A stretch of DNA of 64,000 bases from Chiridota heheva (GCA_020152595.1 JAIGNY010002249.1:542001-606000), one strand, 5' to 3'. Positions 1 to 11,745 are shown, numbered from the stretch's first letter. Made by a program: numbers and translations. The notes: generated by a model not told the origin, from the letters alone.

Positions 1-168
1 TTTGATAATGTACGTGCAGCATCCTCTATCAGAAAAGAGACAAACAAATTTGTGGAAGAATGTAGTACAGTAAACAAAAACAAACTTGTTTATGGGTGGG
101 AATTATCAGGTCAAGATGGATGGTTGGACTGTGTGATGGATCATTTTAAGATAGGTTTGACTGTGTGA
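1..168 (+). other. Open reading frame running in from the window edge
   Basis: Frame 1 is open from the first base to a TGA at 166-168, about 55 residues, the last dozen read from the first units of the adjoining 32-bp array. The part before the array has an unremarkable mixed composition (motif EETNKFVEE-like, KLVYGWELSGQDGW) and is not low complexity. A TATCAG/GTCAAG junction near 109 could be a weak splice donor. I do not recognise a family. It may be the end of an exon, part of a decayed transposon, or chance. Confidence 0.15.
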
Positions 169-1460
169 TGGATCATTTCAAGATAGGTTTGACTGTGTGA
201 AGGATCATTTCAAGATAGGTTTGACTGTGTGATGGATCATTTCAAGATAGGTTTGACTGTGTGATGGATCATTTCAAGATAGGTTTGACTGTGTGAAGGA
301 TCATTTCAAGATAGGTTTGACTGTGTGATGGATCATTTCAAGATAGGTTTGACTGTGTGATGGATCATTTCAAGATAGGTTTGACTGTGTTAAGGATCAT
401 TTCAAGATAGGTTTGACTGTGTGAAGGATCATTTCAAGATAGGTTTGACTGTGTGATGGATCATTTCAAGATAGGTTTGACTGTGTGAAGGATCATTTCA
501 AGATAGGTTTGACTGTGTGATGGATCATTTCAAGATAGGTTTGACTGTGTGATGGATCATTTCAAGATAGGTGTGACTGTGTTAAGGATCATTTCAAGAT
601 AGGTTTGACTGTGTGAAGGATCATTTCAAGATAGGTTTGAATGTGTGATGGATCATTTCAAGATAGGTTTGACTGTGTGATGGATCATTTCAAGATAGGT
701 GTGACTGTGTTAAGGATCATTTCAAGATAGGTGTGACTGTGTTAAGGATCATTTCAAGATAGGTTTGACTGTGTGATGGATCATTTCAAGATAGGTTTGA
801 CTGTGTTATGGATCATTTCAAGATAGGTGTGACTGTGTTAAGGATCATTTCAAGATAGGTTTGACTGTGTGATGGATCATTTCAAGATAGGTGTGACTGT
901 GTTAAGGATCATTTCAAGATAGGTTTGACTGTGTGATGGATCATTTCAAGATAGGTGTGACTGTGTTAAGGATCATTTCAAGATAGGTTTGACTGTGTGA
1001 AGGATCATTTCAAGATAGGTTTGACTGTGTGATGGATCATTTCAAGATAGGTTTGACTGTGTGATGGATCATTTCAAGATAGGTGTGACTGTGTTAAGGA
1101 TCATTTCAAGATAGGTGTGACTGTGTTAAGGATCATTTCAAGATAGGTTTGACTGTGTGATGGATCATTTCAAGATAGGTTTGACTGTGTTATGGATCAT
1201 TTCAAGATAGGTGTGACTGTGTTAAGGATCATTTCAAGATAGGTTTGACTGTGTGATGGATCATTTCAAGATAGGTGTGACTGTGTTAAGGATCATTTCA
1301 AGATAGGTTTGACTGTGTGAAGGATCATTTCAAGATAGGTTTGACTGTGTTAAGGATCATTTCAAGATAGGTTTGACTGTGTGAAGGATCATTTCAAGAT
1401 AGGTTTGACTGTGTGAAGGATCATTTCAAGATAGGTTTGACTGTGTGATGGATCATTTCA
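124..1460. repeat. 32-bp tandem array, about 42 units, with higher-order structure
   Basis: GACTGTGTGATGGATCATTT is the core of a 32-bp unit. GACT starts recur every 32 bases from 127 to 1439 with no indel across 41 intervals. Units vary at two places: TTTGACT or TGTGACT, and GTGTGATGG, GTGTGAAGG, GTGTTAAGG or GTGTTATGG. The order of variants repeats in blocks (see findings). The period is not a multiple of three, so no frame stays open. Confidence 0.98.
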
Positions 1461-2312
1461 CAAATCACGTGCATTGTTTTATAATCATATGGACAAGATT
1501 TAAGCATGACATAAGGAAGTACATTATTTTTCTCTGATTTTATGACAGAATATAAAATTTTTAAAATACTAGTTAGAGTTACTGTATATATTGATGGGAG
1601 CGGGGTGGGGAGGGGGAGGGATGGGGGTAAATATGATAATGATGACAAATTCTTTGTTGTAACCCCCTGCCATACAGAAGTTTAGAACAGAAACAAAAGA
1701 ACCATGAATTTTTACACACAATTTACATGTATGGGCTGTAATGCCACAGGGGCATTAAGAATCCCCCCCCCCCCCTCCCTTCCACACACACCAACTCACA
1801 TAAGTGCTCAAGTCACATAAGTGCTCAACTCACTTAAGTGTTCCACAACTGATTAGTTAAACAACCATTCCTTATTTGGAATAGATCATTACAAAACAAA
1901 AATTCAAACTTTGCATTTGAATAAATATATGCCCAGGCTGCAAACTATTTATATTGTTTATCTAAGCACCAAAACTGCAGTCCTCATGTTTCACATATAT
2001 GTTGTGCACTTCCCCCCACACCCTATCCTAATATCCCAGATCCATGATAGTAGATGACGACTTGTTAAATTCATCATATTCTGTTCATGTAATACAGATC
2101 TATCAAAAGCTTTGCTGGTCAAATACCAAACCATAAAGAAGGTGGAGAGGAAAGGGTGGATGTGACGTATTATTGACATTGAAGTATCGCTTTTATTACA
2201 TCCGATTAGGATTTCACATCAATTGGGTGTTAGTCATTGCCTTTAGTACAGTTTTGTTGGATGAGTTCATGCAACCTACTGTGCTGCCATGGTAACAACC
2301 TTTTGGGCTTAT
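1461..2312. other. No gene seen; AT-rich unique sequence
   Basis: Contains a purine-rich stretch at 1593-1625 and a C run near 1765. The bases just before the MITE (2284-2297) nearly match an RFX X-box, with one mismatch. No coding or RNA gene is apparent. Confidence 0.6.
1791..1841. repeat. 17-bp tandem repeat, three copies
   Basis: Unit CAACTCACATAAGTGCT, followed by two copies with one to three substitutions. Confidence 0.85.
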
Positions 2313-2681
2313 CAGACCCCTAGCTTGATTTAAAAAGGGGCAGGGTGCTAGACTTGTGTAGGGGCACATTAGTGCGTGCGCGAAGGCTGCGTCTTTTCAG
2401 CATGGAGTCCAGGGGCTCAATCTCATGGTGAAGCTCTGGGATTTTAACTATAATCATACCTCAGAATGAAACTATTCTGATTGATAAGGACCATTCATGA
2501 GCCGAACAGGACAATTACTTACTATGCTATCATTCTGTGTTCTGTAGGTATTTCATTTACGAGGTTAATAAAGATTATTAAGTTGTTTTTTAAGTCTTAA
2601 AAAAATATTATTTTTGTATTATTATTTTCTCATTAGGGGCAGGGTGGGCTACTTCTATAAAACATCAAAGCTAGGGGTCTG
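2313..2681. mobile_element. Non-autonomous DNA element (MITE), family 1, copy 1
   Basis: Ends are inverted: left CAGACCCCTAGCTTGAT, right arm complementary as CAGACCCCTAGCTTTGAT. A second copy lies at 9664-10077 with extensive similarity throughout, which defines the boundaries. The interior encodes nothing and has GGGGCAGGGTG motifs near both ends. Flanks GGGCTTAT and CTCATGAC show no clear target-site duplication. The terminal CAG...CTG is compatible with hAT-like elements, but the superfamily is not settled. Confidence 0.8.
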
Positions 2682-2794
2682 CTCATGACTGATGTTGAGG
2701 TAGTGGAAAAGTGTGAAAGGCTTTCTTGTCGAATGCACATAGAGTGTTTTGAAAAACCTTGCCTTTCGAATAAAAACTGTGTACTTATAATGAC

Positions 2795-3140
2795 AGAAGA
2801 AAAACAGCTCGACTTCTTTAATTCCAGTTGCCTCCACAGAATTCTCAACATAAGATGGTTCCATCACATCAGGAACTGCGAACTCAGGGGGAGAAGTAAT
2901 CAACCGCCTGTTTCTTTTTTAAGAATGCACGTCTCAGGTGGTACGGACATGTCATTCGAATGAGCCCAACCAGACTCGCCACTGCCTTACTAGACTGGAA
3001 ACCTGAGATGGGAAGCGGGGAGATGCAGAATCCATTGGTCAGGTGCTGTCACATGGTATGCAGCGTTGGTAGGAGTAGAGAGAATGGACTTCCAGAGGAT
3101 TGCGAGAGATTGGAATAAACGGAGATGCGTGCTCGCCTAA
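2795..3140 (+). pseudogene. Decayed non-LTR retrotransposon: C-terminal part of reverse transcriptase ORF
   Basis: Three frames together carry the typical tail of LINE polymerase ORFs in metazoan genomes. The first has KQLDFFNSSCLHRILNIRW followed by IRN-EL (about 2798-2880). The second has RLRWYGHVIRM with RLA-ALLDW just after it (about 2929-3000). The third has MDFQRIARDWNKRRCVLA and a TAA at 3138-3140. At least two frameshifts separate these blocks, so it is a fossil. In the family this region follows the catalytic palm and thumb and ends ORF2. It begins about 115 bases after MITE copy 1. The upstream catalytic FADD-type domain is not in the window. Confidence 0.8.
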
Positions 3141-3609
3141 TTGATGTCTTAGATGCCACGTTACAGGAGTGGGTGATTTTTAATGAGGATTTAGAGACTA
3201 CACCACAAACAGACAGATACAACTAGAGATCGCAAAGAAATTAAAACATAAGCAATTTGGTAGCAAGATATATAGACCTAGCAAAACACTGTTGTATGTC
3301 TGTTTTGCTAGTACACCATACAGAATGGTGTGTGAAGTGTATCATGGACAGCCAAGTTCCTCTGTATCTAAATTTACATATCAGAATTGGTCAAGTTGAG
3401 GGGCGCACACGGACAGCAAGTGTGTGGAGGGGGGGGGGGGATCTGGGACTGAATATACTGATATCAGATAAACATAATTATATTGAAATCATCAATGCTA
3501 GTTGTTATGAGGTACATTACCCCCAGGACCTTCCCCCTAGTTCCCCTGCAATTTTTGGTATTTTGTAAGTATAAAATCTTCTTTTTTGATGTTTTAATTA
3601 TTTGTTTCT
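3141..3609. other. Likely LINE 3' flank, then unrecognised sequence
   Basis: The first ~100 bases may be the 3' untranslated region of the LINE fossil. A G run lies at 3430-3440. An open frame at 3257-3568 spans this run and has no recognisable domain. Confidence 0.4.
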
Positions 3610-3960
3610 AATGCTTGTAGCACTAGCATAAGGAATCTATGCAGTCATGCTGGTGTGTGTATGTATTGGTGTGTGTGTAACAGCAAGCTTGTTAACACAA
3701 TATCTCAAAAACAATACACTGGATTCATGTCATATGTGGAACGCAGATTGCCCATGATCTGTAGATGTGCCCTTTTGTTTTTGGTGGTGATATCATGCAT
3801 ATTATTGAGTAGGCTGGGCCTAATGTAAAAATCTTGAAATGCTCATATTTTAGCAACCGCATGTCTGTTTTGTTTCATATTTAGTATAATTATGATGTTA
3901 GTTAGTTTGTACGTGTTAATTAAACATTGAATTTATAATCAATATGCATAGTGGGCGGGG
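3610..3960 (+). repeat. Dispersed repeat family R-A, single unit
   Basis: Matches other R-A copies in the window. The order of landmarks is a GT-rich start, CTTGTTAACACAATATCTCA, GGATTCATGTCATATGTGG, TGCATATTATTGAGTAGGC, TGTTTTGTTTCATATTTAG and ATGCATAGTGGGCGGGG. Non-coding. Confidence 0.85.
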
Positions 3961-4170
3961 TTTAACCCTCTCAGTACCAGCATTTAAATGCTGCCCTCAT
4001 TTCCAGGACCAGCCTTTTTTAAAGGATTAGTTCAGTGGTCAAGCATGTTAATTTTATATGAAAGAGGACTTCAAAAGAAACAAAATAGTAAAAAAACATT
4101 CAAAAATCTTATTCCATTAAGGAGATATTTAAGTTTAAAATTGGTATTATTGTATAGAAATGACTGAAAT
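3961..4170 (+). repeat. Dispersed repeat R-H, shared with 63340-63540
   Basis: AAAGGATTAGTTCA, TATATGAAAGAGGACTT, AATCTTATTCC and ATAGAAATGACTG occur in the same order near 63.4 kb. A 16-bp perfect palindrome, CAGCATTTAAATGCTG, sits at 3978-3993. Confidence 0.7.
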
Positions 4171-4285
4171 CGACAGGTTGAGCTCATAATGGCGAGCTCG
4201 TCAAATTGGCAAGCTTGTCAGAGTTTACGGGGAAAATGAGCTTGTCAGGGGAACGAGGTCGCTGCTAGCTCGTCAGGAAAATGAG
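4160..4285. repeat. Short outlier of the GAGCTC/AAGCTTG repeat
   Basis: Several GAGCTC, GAGCTTGTCA and GCTCGTCA motifs at short, irregular spacing, resembling the larger array at 5930-6960. Confidence 0.6.
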
Positions 4286-5929
4286 CTCGCAAATTCGAAA
4301 GTATGAATATGGTATATTCTATTTCCAACATAAAAAAGTTAAGTTTCTTTCAAATGGCAGAATGAATTGTATCCTTCCTTATTGGTAGAATGAGTTTGCA
4401 CTGTCATGCTGAAAAGGAAAAGGAAAAATCATCATTATTCAAGTTGATCACCAGCGCTTTGTTAAAGTATTGCAATCAGTAAATGCATAAACTACTGAAT
4501 TTTTAAATCCATCAAACTCTATGCCCTCATCATATTCCATCTTTGAAGCACATACAGAGTTCTAGTGTTAATAGATATAAATAATTTCTCACAAAACAGA
4601 CAATCTTCCCTCAAATTATTTGGATAAGATTGGCAATCATTAAAACATGATTAAGAAAATTCTTGAATATAATTGGGAATAAAAACAATGAAATCTCACT
4701 TACATGTAGGCCTACTTAAAATACTCCATCTTGCTTGAAGAGCTAAACTAAACTGCACTTTTCAAATAACAAACTCAATTCCAATGGAAGCTTGCAATTG
4801 GTTGTAAAATTATATTTCATCACTCAGAGACTGGTCAGGGATATAATACATGCAAGGTCAACTATGACATGAATGACCAAACAAAGGGTATTTTCAAAAT
4901 TATACAAAGATTGAATGGAGGAAATGTTTACAATTATTAGGTACAAGCATGGAGCTATCAAGTTAATAGCTCCATGGTACAAAGTAAAAGACTGAACTGT
5001 ACAGGAATTCAAGAGGCCATGGTCCACTGCACAGTACATATAGGCATGAAAATAGATTAAGTTTCTGAAACTTTAGGTCTGTTTTTAGGGCAATAAATGA
5101 ATAAAGGACACTGTGCAGTGCAAGTAAAATATTTTGATAGTGATGCAAATTAAGTGTAAGTAATAAACAAACAGATAGGAGAGACAAACAGTGGAAATAA
5201 TAGTAAAAATATTGAAATTTCAATAATCGTGATCTATACTTCTCTCATATATTATATCATATTTAGGCCGATATGGTCAGTATAAAATTATGGAAATAAC
5301 TGGAAATAACAGAGGTACACATACCTAACAATGTAGTGAGTAATTGCTTTGTTCCTGTATTTGCTTTGTTCCTGTATTTGCTTCTCTTGTCATATGGGTC
5401 AATAGGATTAATGGTCAGGGGGTAAATTTGATCATGCACATGTAATGTGTAAGACTTAAGAGTACAAGCTGATGCGCTTGTCAATTGTACGACACACCCC
5501 TAGTACCCCGGCAATGTCAGTCAAGAGTGAGTTATTGACATGAAATAGTGACTCACATGTGTGTCATTGTACCAAATTGTCAGTCACCAGAGTGACTATG
5601 GGGTGGGTCAATTTACTTCAGACTCATTGACTTTGTACAGAGATAAATGATTTGAGGTAAGTCATTACAAAAAAAAAATGTCAGTCACCTAAGCAACTGA
5701 GGGGGTGTCAATCAATGTACATGTTTTGTCCACCCACTTTCGCTTTCACTTTGAGTCACACAATTGCAAGTGCTTAATACCAGGGAGCTATCATTTTCAG
5801 ATAATGACAGTAACCTCCTAAAATCCTATTGATTTCTTGTTCACATTTGTTTGTATCTAGTAATTGAATGTAATTGTTAAGTTTCCATTAGAATTTACAA
5901 TGAACAAATCATAGGCCTACATGTAAGCT
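4286..5929. other. No gene seen
   Basis: AT-rich sequence. It has a 17-bp direct duplication near 5345-5380 and several TGACT/AGTCA-type short motifs at 5515-5710. Open frames are short and unrecognised. The hairpin insertion at 4948 is listed separately. Confidence 0.6.
4948..4976. mobile_element. Ultra-short hairpin insertion with near-perfect 7-bp duplication
   Basis: CATGGAGCTAT, seven-base loop, ATAGCTCCATG. The flanks are GTACAAG (4941-4947) and GTACAAA (4977-4983), six of seven identical. One of five such insertions with matching flanks in this window. Non-coding. Confidence 0.6.
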
Positions 5930-6960
5930 TTGCTTCCAGCAGTCTAACAGACTAGTAGCTTGGGCAAGCTTGCAAAATCCATGTTGGCTTACATAATTAA
6001 CCTAACAAAAAAGTAACGTTAGCTTGTGCAAGCTTAGTTTTGACATACTTGTCAATATAAGCTCGTTGTTTCTATATGACGAAGATTTATCTCTTCTATT
6101 TAACAATATTTTGACAAGCTCTTTGACATTTAGATGCTAGCGATAAGCTCGTTAATACTTACACGAGGTTGTCTAAATATTGACAAGCTCGTGACGAGTT
6201 CGTCTAAATTTTGACGAGCTTGCGTGAGCTTGTCTAAGTTTTGACGAGCTCGCAACAAGCTTGTCTTAGTATTGACGAACTCATCTAAGTTTTGATGAGC
6301 CATCGACATTTAGACGAGCTTGCAACAATCTTGTGTATGTATTGATGAGGTCTCGACGAGCTTGTAGAAGTAGTGACAAGCTCGCGACAAGCTCGTCTAA
6401 GTATTGACAAGCTCACGACGAGCTCATTGTAAGTATTGATGAGCTCGCCAAGAGCTTGTTTAAGTTTTGATGAGTTTGTAATGAGCTCGTCTAAGTAATG
6501 ACAAGCTCATTTAAGCTTTGACAAGCTTGTCTAAGTTTTGACGAGCTCACTATGATCTCGTCTAAGTATTGATGAGCTCGCATTGAGTATATGTAAGTAT
6601 TGACAAGCTCACAGCGAGATCGTCTAAGTAATGACAAGCTCATCTAAGCTTTGACAAGCTCGTCTCAGATTTGACGAGCTCACTATGATCTCGTCTTAGT
6701 ATTGGCGAGCTCGCAATGAGCTCATGTAAGTATTGACAAGCTCGCAATGAGCTCAACTAAGTATTGATGAGCTCGCCAAGAGCTTGTTTAAGTTTTGACA
6801 AGCTTAAGTAATGACAAGCTCGTCTAAGTATTGATGAGCGTTTAAATATTGACGAGCATATCTAAGTTTTTACGAGCTCGCCGCAAGCTTGTCTAAATTC
6901 TGAAGAGCTAGTCGCGAGCTCATTTCTTAATGACTAGCTCATCGCGAGCTCATTTTTTTC
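5930..6960. repeat. 1-kb degenerate tandem array rich in GAGCTC and AAGCTTG
   Basis: Units of about 31 bp, mixed with shorter ~21-bp ones, share TTGACGAGCTCG and TCGTCTAAGTA. GAGCTC, AAGCTC and AAGCTTG occur dozens of times. Because AGCTC/GAGCT are self-complementary, both strands carry similar motifs. Periodicity sharpens from about 6100 onward. No coding potential. Confidence 0.85.
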
Positions 6961-7084
6961 TGTAAGGGATAATGTGATGTTGGTCTTTACGGAAGTGTGA
7001 CATCAGTCGCAATAATGCGAAGATGGTAATGAAATGATATTGCTGAAATGATCATGTAAACACTGTGTCTCAAGAACGCTAAAT

Positions 7085-7332
7085 TAGTCTTCACATTAGA
7101 TATGCAAATTTGGGGGGATTTTTCTCCGTGTGTAATTTTATGGCCAATTTTTTTTTGGGAAAAAAAAAAGAACCTCAAAAACGGCCAAAAATACCAAGAA
7201 ATGCCCAAAATTTGCTGGAAAAGGCCAAGTTTGGCATTTTTCTGCCAATTTTATTTTTTTTTTGGGGAGGGGAAGGGGGAGAATTACCTCTTCATGCTCT
7301 AGCCACATTCATGCACCTTAATGTGAACACTG
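7085..7332. mobile_element. hAT-type MITE, decayed copy
   Basis: The right end GTGAACACTG and left end TAGTCTTCACATTAG resemble the CAGTGTTCAC ends of the elements at 15197 and 57776. The interior shares a CTCCGTGTGTAATTTTATG-like block with them. No matching 8-bp duplication is visible (CGCTAAAT versus CCAGGTAC). Confidence 0.5.
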
Positions 7333-8269
7333 CCAGGTACACCAGATTCATATCATGTCAAGATATTTTATGATACGCAATGACAACAGTTAATACAAAA
7401 TTGATCAGCATAAACAAAAGCATCGGAACACATAACCTTTTGGTTCTGGGCCCTTATATTTTTGTCCTAGCAAAAAAGTGTGGGATGTACTTTATCCTAC
7501 CAGGGATCCCTGATCCTACAGTCCACTAGGCTCTGGTGTAGAAATATGTCCCATGCTGTATGAATGAAAAGTGTGCCAGAAGTTTGGGTGAAACTTATTG
7601 TAAGCCCAACCGACAGCTATTCTGTGCACACTAGAGATTGACAAGAAATCAAAACAAACTGTAGAGCAATGTTCTAGCAGAATAACAAGCCCCTGGTATA
7701 GTTCTGCTTTGCTCACTACTAGATATCATCTACCATATTGCATTGTGGGTGTTTTATTGATATAAGTCTATTCTCAATCAAGTAGAAAGCAGGGAAGTTC
7801 TTCATTGTCCATGGGGGGTTAACCCTTTATCTCTCAGTTTACCTGTCAGATTTTGGGGTGTGCAGAAGGATAACCCATCCATGCCATTGTCTTCTTCAAA
7901 CATTGTTCTAAATCAACAAGTGGAATACTGTACAATGGGGAAAGAAGTTAAGGTCATTTCTGTTGTTACCCCCATTGAGTGTCAAACTTAGTCTAAACCA
8001 CTCCATATAAGGGCAGTACTAAACAATGAAACCCAAAATGTACATAAATGAAAGGCAAACTGCCAAGAAGGTTAGATTATGAAGTAAGTGCTTTTCAACA
8101 CTTGCAACAGAATATGCCAGCTTGGACAAGAACACATGGTATTCAGAATATATCAGTTGCTAGATTGTTCTGGTTTCCAAATCATGTGATTGAGTTCTAT
8201 AAGGCGAAATGTTGATAGATAAATCATATCCTAAGTTGTTTTCTGTGTAATTTTGGCAATTAATTTCAA
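7333..8269. other. No gene seen; includes an R-A end fragment at 7366-7450
   Basis: 7366-7450 matches the 3' end of R-A copies, including AACCTTTTGGTTCT. The rest is unrecognised. Confidence 0.5.
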
Positions 8270-8436
8270 AAATTTTGCTATACATTACGCCCAAACCTTG
8301 CTACAAATTTTCAAGTCTTTTCATCCGCAAGAACCTCCATTTCGGCAGGTATGACTTTTAAACAGCTAGAAGCAATTAAGAAACACACCACAAATAATTC
8401 AGTGATTTTACGCATCAGTAATTACAATCATCTGAT
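8270..8436 (-). repeat. Dispersed repeat R-E, inverse of 38250-38410
   Basis: TTACGCCCAAACCTTGCTA, AAGAACCTCCATTT, TATGACTTTTA and GTGATTTTACGCATCAGTAA occur here. Their complements occur in reversed order near 38.3 kb. Confidence 0.75.
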
Positions 8437-10155
8437 GAAATATTTGTTCCATGATAATTATTCATAAGCCATACCCACTATGCAGATTATTAAAAATGTA
8501 GATAACATTAGCATACATATGCATAAATAATAAAATTATCATAACAAGTATGATTCAAAAACGATTGCTCATTTATCCTATTTCAGAATTTGTCAGTAAG
8601 CCCTGCTTGTACTCATTAATATTCATGATATCTCTTCCACAACAGCACAACATATGTACAGACCATACCCCTCTGTGTTCCTCATACTGTAAGTCTGATA
8701 TACCGTTCATGAGGTATGGGTGACTATGATGATTTTTGATCACTTTCACACATTAAGCCGCACCCACCCACCATGCATATTGATGACATCTGTTGATAAC
8801 ATAAACATGTGCACAATAACCAACGATATTAACATGCCCAGTATGATGCAAAACATACATATGGTTGTTCATGTATTAGACCCCACCCACTTATCAATAT
8901 GCATGACCATCACAAACAATTGAGCTTATCTATGGGCCATAGGCTATCCGTGCATATTATTCAAATTCAATGACATGACTCTAGCTAACATGATTTACCA
9001 TTCTTGAGATACTGTGTTTATTCAAGCTCTTTTCATGGACCAAAATCATTATTAATGAATTTACAAGCTCTTTTCAGCAAAATCTTTATGCATATAAATG
9101 AATTTAACAATTTCTGTCATGAACACTTGCACACTAGCTAACATCAGAACTATATTCCAAATATGAAAGAAAACAAACATACAATTGTTAAAATATGAAG
9201 ATTTCAATTTTTTATATTAAGCCCTGCCTACTCATTAGTATGTATGACATCACCATCAAAAACAATAGAACACATCTACAGACCATGGGCTACCTGTGTA
9301 CCACATAGGACATGAATCCAGTTCACCATTCTTGAGATACTGTGTTTACAAGCTCTTTTCAGCAAAATTATATTAAGCACCGCCCTTAACCTATAATAAT
9401 GAAACTCAACGTTTTTATACCAGGAACATGTACACACTAGCTAACATAATTACACCAAATATAAAACAAAACAAACATATGATTGTTAAAATGTGAGTAT
9501 TTTAAGAATTTTACATTACCTACTCGTATCATGAGTCTGACATCACCATAAAAACAATCTATGGACCATGGGCTATCTGTGTACCACATATGACAGGAAT
9601 CCAGTGTATTGTTCTTGAGATATCTTGTTTATGAGCTGGGCTTCACAAACATGCATACATACACAGTCCCCTAGCTTGATTTAAAAAGGGGCAGGGTGCT
9701 AGACTTGTTGAGGGGCACATTAATGCATGCGCGAAGTATTGCGTCTTTTCGGCATGGAGTCCAGGGACTCAATCCCATGGTGAAGAAGCTCTGGGATTTT
9801 AGCTATAATCATACATCTTGGAAGAAACTATTCTGATTGATAAGGACAATTCATGAGCCAAACCGGACAATTGCTTACTATGCTATCATTCTGTGTTCTG
9901 TATCCATGTAAGGTATTTCATTTATGAGGTTAATTAAAATTATTAAGTTTTAAAAAAAATAATCTTAATTTTGTTTATATAAATTTCTTATGAGGGGCAG
10001 GGCGGACCCCAGGGGGGCAGGGCGGGCCCACAGAGGGGCAGGGTGGGCCCCTGTAAAACAGCAAAGCTAGGGGTCTGCATACACACATACATACATACAC
10101 ACATGCACACCATCATGACTGCATAGCCTCCTGATGCTATCGCATTGGAATGAAA
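8437..10155 (-). repeat. Reverse-oriented multi-unit R-A repeat, interrupted by a MITE
   Basis: Reads as the complement of R-A: TATTTGTTCCATGATA at the left end, then repeated TCTTGAGATACTGTGTTTA blocks near 9003, 9333 and 9613. It finishes after the MITE with GATGCTATCGCATTGGAATG, the complement of the family's start. Units recur about every 300 bases. The MITE occupies 9664-10077. Confidence 0.85.
9664..10077. mobile_element. MITE family 1, copy 2, inserted inside R-A
   Basis: Ends CAGTCCCCTAGCTTGATTT and complementary CAGACCCCTAGCTTTG. Closely similar to copy 1, but the GGGGCAGGG motif near the right end is tripled. It splits a GT/CA-rich part of R-A. Both flanks read CATACA, compatible with a target duplication, although the local CA-rich repeat makes this ambiguous. 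Confidence 0.8.
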
Positions 10156-11390
10156 AACACACCAAGGTCAAACAGTTTGTATCACAAATGTGCATACTGA
10201 TGAAAAAGCAAAATGACAGAGGGAGCCAACCAGGAATGGCTTCAAGTATCAAGTCATTGCATCAAACCTTAGCTTCATCCAGAAAGGAGCAAGATGCACT
10301 GACCAAAATGGGCATTTCCAGGTATCAAAAGCACTTTTGATGGCAGGTTTGAAGGCATTTGAAATGTAAATATTAAAGGGATTGATTAAGACAAGAATTA
10401 GTGTGCCTGTTTCTATTAGGGAACTGTAATCAGCACGAAAACATGGAAAAATAAGTTCCTCACAGTACGTTTTTGTGAACAAAATGTGCTAGTGAAAGGA
10501 GCAGGGTGGAGCACGTACCCATCTGAAAAAGCAAAACTATGGGCCCATGATTGCATGGTATGCAGGGGAACATGGATGATATTTGGTAGATAGGGTTGGT
10601 ATCAGCTAGGTGTCTAGTGACAGGGCTGTAATTCCTGGGGACAGGGGAACATTTCATGGTATGCAGGGGAACATGGATTATATTTGGTAGATAGGGCTGG
10701 TATTAGTTTGGTGTCTAGTGACAGGGCTGTAATTCCTGGGGACAGAGGGACATTTCATGGTCCCTCCACATGGATGATATTTTTAGGGCAGTATCAGAAT
10801 GGTTTTGACACAATCCTCAGCATTTATTATGAGGAACAAAATTTTGTCCTCTATCCCCACTTTTCCAGTGACGGATAAGAGGCAGTGTCCCTCCCTTCCA
10901 CATGAAGAAAATGTTCCTTTTTTTTTTTAGCATTTGACCCCCCTTCCATCTCCCTTCTCCTTTCCAAATGCTAATTATGGCCCTGGTCAGGGAGGAAGAG
11001 CAGGGATGTGTTACCAAGGTCAGAATGAATGCCAAGAAGGAATGCTCCCAATGATGTTAGTTTTGCCAATTATGTTGACAAATTACTATTGCAGCTCTTA
11101 TAAAAACAATACAAACATAAAAAGGTTAAAATTATCTGGGGATGGCGGTCACTCTGTTTGACCACTGTCCCTGTAATAACCACTGTAATAACCACTTGTA
11201 ATTCGTATTTGTTTGAATTGGTGAGTGGTGACCAATATTTGTAACAGTTGCCAAGATAAACAATCTATACATCATCAGAAATATAGGTCAGTATTGTCAG
11301 AAGATGAAAGCATTTTCTATAACCTGCCCTCTTCTGTCAGTAGGCTATTCAGTGGAAATTATAAATTAATAGAAGGTACTCTTGAGTACT
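10156..11390. other. No gene seen apart from a 101-bp duplication
   Basis: Open frames are short and unrecognised. A T run lies near 10918-10929. The duplication at 10554-10800 is listed separately. Confidence 0.6.
10554..10800. repeat. 101-bp tandem duplication with a partial third copy
   Basis: CATGGTATGCAGGGGAACAT starts at 10554 and 10655. A decayed third start, CATGGTCCCTCCACATGGAT, lies at 10756, again 101 bases on. The copies differ by a few substitutions. Confidence 0.9.
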
Positions 11391-11745
11391 TATGGACTAG
11401 AAGTTATGGACTAGTAGTTATGGACTAGTAGTTATGGACTAGTAGTTATGGACTAGTAGTTATGGACTAGTAGTTATGGACTAGTACTTATGGACTAGTA
11501 CTTATGGACTAGTAGTTATGGACTAGTAGTTATGGACTAGTAGTTATGGACTAGTAGTTATGGACTAGTAGTTATGGACTAGTAGTTATGGACTAGTAGT
11601 TATGGACTAGTAGTTATGGACTAGTAGTTATGGACTAGTAGTTATGGACTAGTAGTTATGGACTAGAAGTTATGGACTAGTAGTTATGGACTAGTTAGTT
11701 ATGGACTAGTACTTATGGACTAGTAGTTATGGACTAGAAGTTTTT
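11391..11745. repeat. 14-bp tandem array, about 25 copies
   Basis: Unit TATGGACTAGTAGT, containing the palindrome ACTAGT. Nearly homogeneous, with a few GAAGTT and ACTTAT variants and one 1-base insertion near 11695. Confidence 0.97.

Noticed and set aside
124-1460. CRISPR array
   Set aside because: Units are contiguous with no unique spacers, no cas genes, and the rest of the window is animal-like. The same applies to the other arrays.
3978-3993. CAGCATTTAAATGCTG palindrome as a hairpin insertion
   Set aside because: Ends are CA...TG, but flanks TCAGTAC and CCCTCAT differ.
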